Below are positions 33,895-44,838 of a DNA stretch of 64,000 bases, piece after piece. The notes below the pieces were generated by a model. That model saw only the letters and a program-made list of their open reading frames with translations, searched no databases and was not told the DNA's origin. Both the position numbers and the translations under genes were made by a program. The DNA comes from Cerioporus squamosus (lineage: Eukaryota; Basidiomycota; Agaricomycetes; Polyporales; Polyporaceae), in NCBI GenBank assembly GCA_022592435.1, contig JABYQS010000059.1, forward strand, positions 124,001 through 188,000, written 5' to 3'. Every line of letters begins with the position of its first letter. The stretch's first letter is position 1.

Positions 33895-35546
33895 CTATCG
33901 TGAGATACGAAAGCGGCAGACCAAGATGGCAAACTCACGAATGATATCAGCAACGGCATCATCGTCATTCGCATCTAGGACAGCGCGCCAGACACGAAGG
34001 CCCTCCTCCCTGGTGATAGGCGTCAGGGTCTTCGAGCCTCTATCATCGCACCGGTCGCCAATGCGCCACCAGTAGGCCGGTTCCGGAACGTCGTGACAGT
34101 CGTAGATCTCATCACGGCAGTTCTCCATCGAAGTCGGGTGGGCCGCAGAGAGAGACACATACCGGAGAGTCGTGCTGCTCTCCGCTAGCCGCTGGGGCAA
34201 AGTCCTCACCGCTTCGCGGAACGCGTGAGCCGCGTCCATGTTCGCGGCAGTAGCAGGACTGACCTCTCCGTCTTCTCCAGAGGCGGAGAGTGTTCGTTTT
34301 GGGAAGGGACATTGAATGCGTGTCAGATAGGGAATGTGGATCCGCAAGCAAATGAGGGAGAAGCGGGCGAGACAAGAGGGGGTGTTCTCCTGATAGGTTC
34401 GTTAGCACGGGGAGAGACTCGCCAAACATACAGGAGACGCACCAGCCAATCTACGAAAGCGGCGCAGCGGTCCTTCTCCATCGTGAAGGGATCAAGGTCG
34501 GGCAGGATGCCAATACTGAGACATCTCAGTGCCGGGACCATCTGTTGGACAGGCCCTGACCATGGCGAGCATCGGCTCTTGAACGATGCGCGGAAGTGAA
34601 GCCCGAGTGGCTGCACTGCTTGGAGGCATTGCGCAAGTCGAGATAGCTCGTCAGAGTCCGGCGTGATTGCCTTGTCCGAGTAGAGGTGGATGTACCTGAC
34701 ACGCGTGAGCAATCCCAACCGGACCAAGAAATGCAAGTTGGAAAGGGTGAGGACGAGGTGGCGGAGGGGGGGGATGGGTGCTCTTGTTAACCAGCCGCTG
34801 ACGGAGGTGCCCGTCGAACAGAGCACCAGCGTTTCTAGACGAGGACATAGTTCAAGGATGCAGTCGGGGACGCAGAGAGGAACGGAGTACACCAGGGAAC
34901 GGAGGTAGGCGTGTGCTGATGCGGGCGGGGCCAGCTGAACATGACCCCAGGGTTTGGGAGAGATGATGCTGAGTGCCCGAAGCGACTTCAGCTCGAGAAT
35001 TGCTGCGAAGAACTCCTCCGCGGGCGGAAGCGGAACGTATGTGTCGCGAAAGTCGACATGGAGGGACTCCACGGGGCTCTGCAGGTTCCGCAGGACACCG
35101 ATTGCCTCCTTCGGAAACTGGTTAAGTTCCAAGTGTACGAGGTTGTGCATCGAAGCGATGATGGACCCCATGCGACAATCCTGTGCGAGGATAACGGAGA
35201 GGTCGATGCGAAGATGGATGAGGTTCCTGACCGTGTCGAGGATATCGCCGAGAAATTCGCAGTACTGTGCGCAAACGCGGTGGCGGAAAGGGACATTCCC
35301 GATCTCGAATGTTTCCGCATCGATGATGAGACTGCGGATTCTCGCTGCTTGTTCCAAGTTGCTGGTGGCGAAGTGCCACAGCAAGCACAACCGCGGGGGT
35401 GTCCGACAGTGGATGCGTACCGGAACCCGGGGGATGGCGACATCAAAGAGAGTTCTGCAAGTAAGGGAAAGGTTGAGAGCGTCCTGGCCGTGCAAAAAGG
35501 TGCAAAGATATTGCAGAGTGTCGTGATTGAGCGTGAGCAGACTCAT
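33895..35546 (-). CDS. F-box domain protein with leucine-rich C-terminal region
   Basis: Two exons (35546-34432 and 34258-33895) give an exact 492-residue frame. The N-terminus is a degenerate F-box: SLLTLNHDTLQYLCTFLHGQ and ALNLSLTCRTLFDVAIPRV (residues 2-40). The next 300 residues hold irregular leucine-rich segments (LIHLRIDLSVILAQ, MHNLVHLELNQFPKEAIG, ELKSLRALSIISPKPWGHV), as in the very large F-box families of agaricomycetes. Such proteins recruit targets to SCF ubiquitin ligases. Exon 2 ends in ADIIREFAILVCRFRISR. The 173-nt intron is long for this window but keeps frame; the acceptor choice at 34258 is the best phase match and not proven. Confidence 0.75.
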
Positions 35547-36234
35547 GCTGAGTGTCGGCAGGTCAGAGGAAGGCGACCGCTAGACGAATGTGAAGAATCA
35601 TCATCATATAGAGACCCAGCCTTGCAGGCCTCCGAGACAGGCGTACCGTCAAGAACAGTTAGTAAGTCGCTATGGGTGAATTTGTGAGCATCCTGCCGTC
35701 CATCTATCTCCGATCGCACGTAGTACTTACTTACCGCCGGCCCTCGGGAATTCATTCGCCGATTCTTCATGAAGCCATCGGAGTCGGTGAATAGGATGAC
35801 TGGCAGCAGGCGCATTGAGCACGCACATGTATATCCCCCGCTCCGTAAACCGACATGAATGGAGGAGTCATAGGTTGCGGTCGTCGACTTACAAGGCGCA
35901 TTGGCGCCCATTGATGCTGGTACGTCGTAAGTTCCCACGGATAGTATGATTACTCACCCCACTGTGACTCAGCACTGCGTACAGCGTCCAGTTGCTTAAC
36001 CATCTCCCTCTCTTGCTCGTGTTCTTCTGCAGGACCGAGTTCTTGCGATACTACCTTGACACTACCACTGAGGAGCACAAGAAGTTGAAGCAATTGATCA
36101 GTAGGTTATCCCGTAGGCTAAGCATCTGCTACGAGGTGCCACGTCGGAGCCACGTCAGGAGTCGAAAATTATCAACTGTCTTCGGCGACAAGACTTCGAG
36201 GATTTCTCTACTTCCTCTTCGCCATTGACACCGC
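35547..36234. other. Divergent spacer between F-box and SARAF-like genes
   Basis: Promoters of both flanking genes should lie here. A possible exon (TEFLRYYLDTTTEEHKKLKQ, near 36031-36100) preceded by a pyrimidine tract and CAG at 36030-36032 is visible but has no start or known family. Confidence 0.35.
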
Positions 36235-37284
36235 ATGTCTAGGATCGCGCTCGCACGGATCCCATCGCTCACGTTCTACCAAGATTCTCTCACAACCTCG
36301 CGCCGCGGGAGCGCTATCCCTCAACTCACCTGCATTGGCAAGCCATGCAGACTGTACCAGCCTGAAGTCGTCCGCTGCACCAACCTCGGAGGGGCCGGGA
36401 CAGATGTCGACTGGAAGTGCGAGGCCGATCTTCCGGACTCATTGCGATTCGGCAGGGTGGAGGTCTCGTGCGAGGGCTGGGATGGACCCGGAGATCCATA
36501 TGTTCTGAAAGGTGAGTCTACGCTCTTTCCTGGTTTAGAGAGACCCCTTCTCACACCATGCAAGGGTCGTGTGGGCTGGAATATCGTCTGGTGGAGGTCC
36601 CGAGTGGGTTGCGTCGTGGGGACGATCCTACCTACCCCTCACGCTTCTCGAGCTGGCTCAACGGTACGTACTGGACAGTCTCTATCTCTCCGGTGAGATG
36701 AAGACTGAAATTCTCCTGAAGATCTCATGCAAGATCCCGCTGCCTTCATATTCATGCTCCTTTGGGTCGCGGTGCTCGTGTTCATCCTCTACACCGCTCT
36801 ATCATCCTGCTTCCGCTCCCGTACACACCCCGACCGCGGCACTACTCCCCGACCTCCTCCTCCGCGCCGTCCAAACACCGGGTGGTTCTCGGGAGGCGGG
36901 GGCCCGCATCCAGACACCCACGACGCGCCCCCACCCTACTCGAAGTATCCCTCATCCACCCAAGCGGGTCCCGCGGACGTCGGCGGGTGGAGGCCAGGAT
37001 TCTGGACTGGGGCAGCACTCGGCTGGTTAGGGACGTCCCTGATGAATCGCCAGGCTCGGCAGCAGGAGACCGAGTACTTGCGCGCCCCGGGAATGTACGA
37101 CTGGGAGGCGGAGCGGCTTGTGCGGCCCGTCAGGACGGCGCCATTTGCGTCCCCGTCAGGCACATCTTGGTGGGGCGGAGCAGCGCGTAGGCCGGTTTTC
37201 GACAGTGATGATCGTGGAGAGGGTCCGTCAGACTTGGGGAGGATGAGGAGGAGTACGGGGCTGGGTGGGTCGAACGTACGCTAA
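36235..37284 (+). CDS. SARAF-like protein (store-operated calcium entry regulator family)
   Basis: Three exons (36235-36511, 36565-36663, 36734-37284) give an exact 308-residue frame. The lumenal part matches animal SARAF/TMEM66: SLTFYQDSLTTSRRGSAIPQ, LTCIGKPCRLYQPEVVRCTN, DVDWKCEADLPDSLRFGRVE, VSCEGWDGPGDPYVLKGSCG and LEYRLVEVP, with the conserved Cys spacing. One membrane helix follows (AAFIFMLLWVAVLVFILYTA). The cytosolic tail is Pro/Gly-rich (TPRPPPPRRPNTGWFSGGGG) and ends with GFWTGAALGWLGTSL. In animals SARAF sits in the ER membrane and damps STIM/Orai calcium entry. No signal peptide is visible in the called N-terminus, so an upstream exon may be missing (AG at 36239-36240 could be its acceptor). 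Confidence 0.8.
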
Positions 37285-38767
37285 GTCCGTGGTTGCTGAT
37301 CTCTAGTCACTTGTAGCGATATATGTCTCTTGTATAGCATTCCAACTCGCCATTCGCAAGCGTCATCCATGTTTGCCCTTGAGTTGACCGTCCTATTCGC
37401 TCTCCTCAGCTATCTCCGCCGTCGCACTGAATGCAAGACTTACAGTTTCTTGATCCCGGAGGCGATCTCACGATGTGACGAGACGTTAGACCTGCCAGTG
37501 TCTTGCCGCTCGGAAGGCGCATGCCGTATAGTCTTCCGAACAAAGCTGAGGCTCGACGGTCGCGGCTCACACTCTTCTCTTCGCACAGGCCTATCACAAG
37601 CGTGTAAATCGACCGCAAACTCCTCCTCGTCACCGCCAGGCAAAACTCCTCCAGTCAACGCACGCTTCGAGATCACGGCCATACCTCGGTAATGCGCCCG
37701 CAGCACCTCCGTGTGCTTGAAACATGAGAAGCCTCAGGAAGACTCTCCGCAAGGACGTATGTAACCACGTCACGAAAGTACAGTCATGCAAGCTTCTTGT
37801 CCTGGCTGGATTTAGGCAACACGAGGACGCACAGAGTTACGTTCTCCGCGGCGCGACTTGGAAGTTTTTGACGGACGATTCGGCTTCTCAATGTCGATCA
37901 GCGGCTAGTCCACGCTGAAGCCTCGCTGCCGCAGCTTCGCGTCACAAATTCTTCGCCTTCGACTACGTAACCACTTGCGGCTGTGTAAGTTGCTGCCTCT
38001 GGTCAGTTTCGGCTCTCCTATGGTCGCGTCATACTCACTACCTTCTGCTTGTTCTTATGCAATGTTTTCGGGGCTTGTCCACCCTCTGATTTACCCAATG
38101 GTTCGCCGATATGGACCAAATCGAGCCTCACGCTGGACACACACCTGTCGTAAATAACGACGTTGTACAGCAAGATAAGCGAGTCAAGATCCCCGTCGGC
38201 GCATTCTTTCCAGTCTTCGAACAAACTCACAGGCTTCTTCGCCCTCGCGGCCCTCTGTCCGAGTCAGAGTCGACGTGTCAGCTTTCCTACGTAAGAGCAC
38301 GGCGGCATGGCCATCGTCTACGCATCATCGTCCTCCGTGGTATCATCTCGCCTCCAACGACCAATAGAAGCCAGAAGACGGTTCTATCCTCGGCCGCTCG
38401 GCCTGAGAAGACAGGGAAATCGCTCACCCTTCTCTCTCCTCGAAGTTCTGCCGCAGAATCATGGCGGGCATGGCGCATAAGGCTGGCTCGCCGTCGTCAG
38501 GGTCGTGGCGGGATGCCGCCGTCGGTCCGTGCATGCCTGTGGTTCTTCCAGCGTATGCTGACCATTCGCTCTTGGATATTTTCTGCAACTCCGTGCGTCG
38601 AGCTCGGTCAAGCCACGCATAGGATAAAAGGAGGGTGCCGGACAGCGAGCTGGCCGTCGACCTGTCGATCTGTCTTCCCCCCTGTACCCCGCGTACGGTT
38701 TGGTTCGTCCAGTGCCACTCTTTAGGATCCAGTCCCCGACTGACCGATAACCAGCCTAGGTCCCGTC
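37285..38767. other. Intergenic, no gene recognised
   Basis: About 1.5 kb with short frames on both strands and no motif. Confidence 0.4.
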
Positions 38768-39365
38768 ATGGCTCGTGGACGGCGCCGAGCCGGTGAGACG
38801 AACATACCAGGCAAATACGCCGGGGAGAAAGGGCAAATGCGCGGTGAAGTCCGGAGCATCCTCAAGAGGCGCATCGGTAAGTCGCTCCTTCCCCCTCTCC
38901 ACCCGACCCTCCAAACAAACCCACCACGAGCTGACGCAACACGCAGTGAGCAAGACAAAGGACAAGTCCGCCACGCTCTGGTACGATCCCGCCCTGTACC
39001 ACGCCCACGTCTACATGCGCCGCCGCATCCGGCTCATCCGCTGGCCCGCCGGCGTGCCCTTCCGCAACCTCAGCCGGCTCACCCAGTCCCAGCTCATCCT
39101 GCTCCTCGCGGCCCTGAAGAAGCGGGGCCGGGGCGCGGTGCGCTTCGTCGACGTGACGGACGCGGAGGCGGCGGCGCACGTGCGCGACGTGGAGGGTGTG
39201 GCCCCAGGGGCGTGCGACGCGGGCGACATCGGTAGAGGTCACCCCGGTAGGAGCGACGTCAAGAAGTCGAGGCTCAAGGACGGCAAGCCAATTAGTAAGG
39301 GCAGGAAGTTGAGGTTGAAGGGGGCTATTACGCCGAAGTGGGTTGATGATGACATGGAGGGGTAG
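38768..39365 (+). CDS. Small basic protein of unknown function
   Basis: Two exons (38768-38876 and 38947-39365) join to an exact 175-residue frame. The product is rich in Arg/Lys: MARGRRRAGETNIPGKYAGE, ILKRRIVSKTKDKSATLWYD, PALYHAHVYMRRRIRLIRWP, LTQSQLILLLAALKKRGRGA and a tail SDVKKSRLKDGKPISKGRKL. I do not recognise the family. G/C third-position bias and clean splicing support a real gene. The charge suggests nucleic-acid binding or a ribosome/nucleolus role; this is a guess from composition. Confidence 0.6.
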
Positions 39366-40014
39366 ATGTTCGCGCGACGCAATCTAGGATGTCGTAGTAC
39401 TACAGTCTTTGTCCAGTCAATGCTCTGGGATCGAGTTCTGATAAGTACTACTAATTGCTACGACAAACGCGTGGCAATGGCGGAGAAGCACTGTCGCTGT
39501 CGATGTCCTTCGCTGTCTCAGAACGTGGCGGTTTCACTTGGTAACTCCGGAGTCGGGACTCTCCGTCAGGTAACCACCTTCAATTGTGACCTCCTCGATC
39601 TCTGTCACTCTGTCCTCCGTATTTCCCTACTCCCTCCTGGTCGACTACTCTTTGTATGTACTCCACTTGGCTTTCCGAGGTGCATACGGTCTGTGCATGC
39701 AAGCCAGATATGTCGGAGACCAAGTCGAGGCTGTTCAGTACTAACGGACAGTGTACTTGTACGGCGGCGATGCGATCCTCAAGGGCAAGCGAAGATCCCA
39801 CACTGAGAGCCGCAGCGCGCGGCCCTCGAGAGTCAGTGAGTATCGCGGAAATCATGAGTCTGAGAGGTGGCGCGTCGGCGGGTCGTATCCAAGCCCAGTC
39901 GTCGGCCCAAGAGCTCACGCTCCTTACATCACTTGCCACATAGTCTCAGCCCGCGAAAGGACAACGATACAACGATATACAGCATGAGTCCATACACAGT
40001 CACATACAGGACGT
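39366..40014. other. Intergenic, no gene recognised
   Basis: Convergent 3' space before KAR2. Nothing beyond short frames. Confidence 0.4.
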
Positions 40015-41042
40015 TCACTTTCCCTTCTTCGCACGCGCAACGAGTCCCTGTATCTCCTCCGCACTCGCCTGGTCGATCATCCCATCGCTCAACACATCGT
40101 TGATGAAATACTGCATGATCGCATGCACCCAATACGGCGCGACCCTTCGGCGGCCGCAACCCGCTCGCGCGACGATGCCCTTCGCGAACCTCTCCGTCGT
40201 CGGCGTCGTCACGCTCGTCGCGATCGGCGCCTCGTGGTTGTCAGAGTGCACCGCGGCCACGGCGAGGTAGGTGTAGCGCACGCCCGTGGGGCCGTCGAAG
40301 AAGAGCTCATCGTTGTCGAGCCCGCGCGTGAGCGACTCGAGGAAGCCCTTCGTCGCGGCGTACACGGCGAGCCTGGGCGGGGCGATGTCGCCCGCGACCG
40401 AGCCGACGAAGTGGACGAGGACGGGCCCGGACTTGGCGGTGTGCCGGAGATGCGGGAGCAGGGCGCGGTTGAGGAAGAGCGGGAACAGCGCGTTCAGGTT
40501 GACCAGGCCGTGGACGTTGTCCTCGGTGCGCTCATCGAGTCTGTCGATCACGGACGAGGTCAGGATCAGTACATATGCAGAGATGGCATGGCGATGCAAG
40601 CGACTTACCTCAACCCACTCATGTCTCCTCCTCCGACGTTGTGATAGACCAGGGTGACGTGCAGATCCTTGAACGGCTCGACCATCTTCTCGAAGTCATG
40701 GCCCCCTTGCGCCGCATCCGCGATGAAGTACCGCACGTCCGCGTCCTTCTTCTCCGGGACACGCGCGCGCAGCTCCTCCACGACCTTCTGCATCTTCGCC
40801 TCATTGCGCCCGTGCAGGATCAGGTTGAACCCATTCCGGAGGAGCTCCGCCGCCGTCGCTTTCCCGATCCCGTCTGTGGCCCCGGTCACGATCGCGTACG
40901 TGCGCCCGTTGGGTCCATGGAGGTACCTCCTGATGGACGTCGGGCGGAGGAAGTACAACCAGATAAAGGATGCGATGCGGTAGAGGTGGGGGATGGCGAG
41001 CAGGACGCCGAGGACGGCGAGCGCGTCGACAGTGCGGACCAT
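40015..41042 (-). CDS. Membrane-anchored short-chain dehydrogenase, 17beta-HSD12/3-ketoacyl-CoA reductase-like (KAR2)
   Basis: Two exons (41042-40609, 40540-40015; 68-nt intron) give an exact 319-residue SDR. N-terminal anchor: ALAVLGVLLAIPHLYRIASF, then WLYFLRPTS. Cofactor motif TGATDGIG at 53-60; Ser in GSVAGD (192); YAATK (Tyr 205, Lys 209); Asn in NLNALFP as the fourth catalytic residue. YHNVGGG replaces NNAG. The intron sits at the same codon as in KAR1 and KAR3, so the three are recent paralogs. The family reduces 3-ketoacyl-CoA or steroid-like ketones at the ER membrane; the true substrate is unknown. It is divergent from GNAT2 (0.85 kb). Confidence 0.85.
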
Positions 41043-41887
41043 GGCTCGTGTGTTATGGTGGTGGTCCAGTCAAGTCAAGACGCAAGACGTGGTGGGAACC
41101 GCAGGTAGATGGCGCTCCCACATACTTATGTTGCTGACCGTCTGGAAGAACTTCGAACACCGCGACTCGCGAGCCGGGCCACGACGCGTGACGAGCGCGA
41201 GCACGTGGATGACGCGTCGCGCCGCGTCCTGTCGCGTCCTCTCAGAGCGATGTCTCTTCCTCCTCCTCCCGGTCACTCCATCGCGCGCTTCAGGAAAATC
41301 GATATCGCAACGCAAATTGGTCTTCTCTCCCTGCCTCGACTGCCTGCGTTCCATCCGGATGCCGCCCGCACCTCCGCGTCACTCTCCAGTTACTAGTAGC
41401 TGCGACTCGAGGTCCATATGCAGTCCTTCAAGTTGGGTAGTGTCTCCTCGTTCTCGTCATGGACTTTACTAACTCACTTGATGCTCTTCGTCGACGCGCG
41501 TGTTGCCTCCGTGTCTTTCCTGATCCTGGAGTTGGCACAGACCAGATCATTCACCTTGTTCGCCATCATGGTGTCCGTGCCTGCTGCCTGCTTCTCAACT
41601 CGATATATCCTCGTCAAGCACGAGAGTAGCAGACCACATGAGGCCAGAATGCATCGCCGCTCACCATGCCTAGCAAGTGCGCTTCTGTATTCAGCGTTCT
41701 CAGCGCCGACGGGCGCATCTAGGCGCATCCCTATGAGCCTTGAGGCCTGAGGCCTGAGGCCTTGAGGGGGAGCGCTCTGATCAACATATATGTGATTCCA
41801 CGCTACTTAACGCGGTCCACGGTGTCCTCCTGGAACTCACAGCCTCCTAAAGTAACCGTCGACTCCTCCAGCCGCCAGCCAATCTTC
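41043..41887. other. Divergent spacer between KAR2 and GNAT2
   Basis: Promoters of both genes are expected here. Near 41741-41766 a short GGCCTGA repeat (GAGGCCTGAGGCCTGAGGCC) is seen. No gene. Confidence 0.4.
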
Positions 41888-42905
41888 ATGTCGTCCAGCA
41901 AGTACCCCGCCGGGGCATATGTCCGAGTCGCCCAGCCCTCTGACCACCCTGCGAGCATCCGAGTCCTCACGCGCGCCTTCGCAAAGGATCCTGCCATGAA
42001 CTGGTACGGCGGCGTGGAGGAGCAAGTGGAGGACATAGACTCGCCGGCGACGCCCAAGGCCAAGCGCACCTTGCGCAACCTCGGCTGGTTCCAGGGGGCG
42101 TTGCTCAGGCTCACTGTGCTCGTCAAGGGCGTCGTCACCGTGGTTGTCGTTCCTCGCACTGACAACAAAGACGAATCCCAGGCAAGCACCAGAAAGGGCA
42201 AGGCGTCGGACTCTTCGAAGGAGGAAGTCGTGGCAGTATCTCTATGGCTTCCGCCGGGGAAGACGCTCGATGTTGGACCGATCACTGTCCTCCGATCTGG
42301 CCTCCTCAAGGTCCTCAAAGGTTGGGGAATCGGTGGCGTCAAGGTGAGTCGCTGTTTTCCTGTTCATGACGGGCCGCGGATGGTATCACTCACACTTCGG
42401 CTTGTCAGCGCGTACTACTGGAGTTCTCGCCGGCAGTGGAACGCAGCTTAGAGAAGTCGTTCAAGGCCCACGAGCGAGAGCGACTCGACTCGTGGCATTT
42501 ACTCGCAGTTGTCGTGGACTCTGACCATCAAGGGAAGGGTAGGTGGCGCGATTGATCACCATTCCGACGAAACGTCTGACGGGATCGTATCGTTCTTATG
42601 CAGGATACTCGACCATGCTCATGGATGAAGGATTCCGACGCGCCTCACCGAAGCCCGTACATCTGGAGGCCACAACCCCGGCCAGCCGAGACATCTACGC
42701 CCATCATGGCTTCGAGGTAGTACTTCTCCGCGTGTCGCGGGTCTCATGCCGTTGCAAGACTGACGTACTTGTCGAGTAGATCGACGAGGAACATCATTTC
42801 GGCGTCGGGAAGGTCGACAAGAACGGCATCAAGGCCAAGGGCGAAGCGGCGACTGGGTATCCGGAGTGGGTCATGACGAAGGTAGGCTCTCTGCCTCGGC
42901 CTTGA
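41888..42905 (+). CDS. GNAT-family N-acetyltransferase (GNAT2)
   Basis: Four exons (41888-42343, 42409-42538, 42604-42716, 42780-42905) give an exact 274-residue frame. N-terminus: MSSSKYPAGAYVRVAQPSDH, then IRVLTRAFAKDPAMNWYGG. A variable linker (ASTRKGKASDSSKEE) leads to VVAVSLWLPPGKTLDVGP. Motif B of the acetyl-CoA fold is MLMDEGFRRASPKPVHLEAT with RDIYAHHGFE, and the end is IKAKGEAATGYPEWVMTK. It is the intact partner of GNAT1; splice sites coincide. It lies between KAR2 and DUF6534 D. Substrate unknown; a small-molecule acetylase is as likely as a protein acetylase. Confidence 0.8.
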
Positions 42906-43216
42906 AAGATGACTAACCTTCCTGTATGCGAATGGTGGTCGACATAATAGAGGATCGTACACCAACCCTGTCTTCCTGAAATCGTCTGCCTTACCTTGTC
43001 TATGGCGATGTTATCAGTAAACTATGCGTCCGAGAATGCATAGGGGCGGAGTCCTGCCCCTACGCCCGTCAAACGGAGGGCCAGTGGTATGACTGTGTAG
43101 ACTAGACAGGATGACATAATTCTGGTATCCAGACGGTAGATGAATGTTTGAACACGCCTCCGTCAATAAAGTACTCATTCGCACTTCCCACCACCTTCGA
43201 CTCCCGCACTCCAACA
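42906..43216. other. Convergent spacer between GNAT2 and DUF6534 D
   Basis: 311 bp of 3' flanking sequence. It still resembles the region after GNAT1 (for example TGGTCGACATAATAG against TGGTTGACGTGATAG), a sign of shared ancestry. Confidence 0.4.
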
Positions 43217-44838
43217 TCAGACGCTTCCCGAGCGCTCCTCCCGACCCATCGGAACCAGGTCGATGACATCCTTGGACGTATCGCGCGTCGGGTAAGTCTC
43301 CTGGCTCACGTCTATGCGGATACCACGATGACTCCCCACCCTGGCAGTATCCCCGAACAGGGCGCGGTTTCCGAGTCGGCTGGCAGGCACAGTGGAGGAG
43401 CCAGCGCTCGCCGTGAAGCTCTGCGTCAGCACTCCCGGTCGGGAGGTGAAAGCACGGTTGTTAAGGCTGACGAGGAACGTGTTGGAGTAGAGCTTCGGGA
43501 GGACCAGGGCTCTGATAGAGATAGAGAGTTGAGTTAAGCAGTTAAGTGATCGGGAATCGCAGATTGTGGTGACTCACGGGCACTCGAACAGAAGGTCGTT
43601 CTGCAACCGCGGAGGACTTAGCAGCAGCTCGGTACAGCCTGAGAACGTTGGAGGGGACTCACCGTGTGAGTCATGAACGCAATGGCGTATACCAGGGCCA
43701 CAGCCGCTGCAGTGAGGTCGTTTCAGTCCCGTTAGGGAACCAGATATCCATTGTCCGTACCAGTCAACGCGCCAGTCTCGACTCCGAGCCGCACGAGCTT
43801 GTGTATCATGGCGTCCGATTGCTTAATACCAGTCTTCGAGCTCAGCAACTGCCAGATGAGCAAATATATCAGAGGTGCATTGGACGCGACCGCCTGGCGA
43901 TGTTCGATACTTACCAAGTATGCCATGCTTCCAGCAATGAGAGCGTCGACAACAGTAGCCGTGATGACGCCGACCTGTCGCGATTGTCAGCAGCCAGTCA
44001 CTGTAGAGCCGGGGCAACGTACTGAGACTATGATGCGATTCAGACTCGCTTCGACAGCGTTGGCTTGGATTATGAGGAGCTGCAGACAGCGTGAGCTAGA
44101 GTTAGACCGTGGCGAGGAGCGTACGGAACACCTACGATCACTCCCCCCTGCGATACCCAGCGCCATCTGCGCGAAGGAGAGCTTTGTCTGGAGTCAGATA
44201 CAAATGCAGGCCGCGGAGAGGAACCAACGTACGAATACGATCACTCCCGTGAGCACCTTCGAGCACGACAGCATCCAGATCCTCCACGCGAAGAAGCACT
44301 GTACGACGAAAGAGACGACAGGCCGTCATGATCGGGGCACTGAACCAGGTGTTGTGGTAGGACGTCAAGCTCTGGATGCTCCCGTAGTCGTACACGTAGA
44401 TCTCGAAGTAGGACTGCGTGACGAGGCCGATCTGGACCCACTCCCAGATGAAGGTGCCCCACACGAGGAGCTTGAGGAGACGGCGGTCCTGCGGGAACCA
44501 TGTGTAGTACATGTCTGAGGGGCATATGCCGATGAGCATCACCAGAGCTCGGGTCGTGAGGTCCGCGAGTACGACTTACAGCACTGAAGCGTGAGGACGC
44601 CCTGAAGGCCCCACGCGAGGAAGGCTCCCAGGAGCTAGAGCAAATGCAGAACATATAGCCATCAGTTGTGCAGAAACGTGATATGGTGGCTATCGACAGA
44701 CCTGAGGTCCTGCCCTGCACAAAGCTTTTAGAAACCATCCGCGACGGAGTAATGTCAATGCGGTACTCACAAAAGTGTCAGATTCGGCGGCAGCTGCGGG
44801 GCCGTCGGAGCAGTTGCGTTAGAAGGAGCTGAAGACAT
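43217..44838 (-). CDS. DUF6534 multi-pass membrane protein D, one apparent frameshift
   Basis: A more diverged member of the family. ATG 44838 gives MSSAPSNATAPTAPQLPPNL. First helix region: LLGAFLAWGLQGVLTLQCY. Then YYTWFPQDRRLLKLLVWGTF, YDYGSIQSLTSYHNTWFSAP, FVVQCFFAWRIWMLSCSKVL, KLSFAQMALGIAGG, VGVITATVVDALIAGSMAYL, SKTGIKQSDAMIHKLVRLGV and PKLYSNTFLVSLNNRAFTSR, then a polar tail ending REERSGSV. An extra base at about 44320 splits PIMTA from VVSFVVQCFF; both sides are clearly coding and no intron fits. The gene is convergent with GNAT2. Function unknown. Confidence 0.65.
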
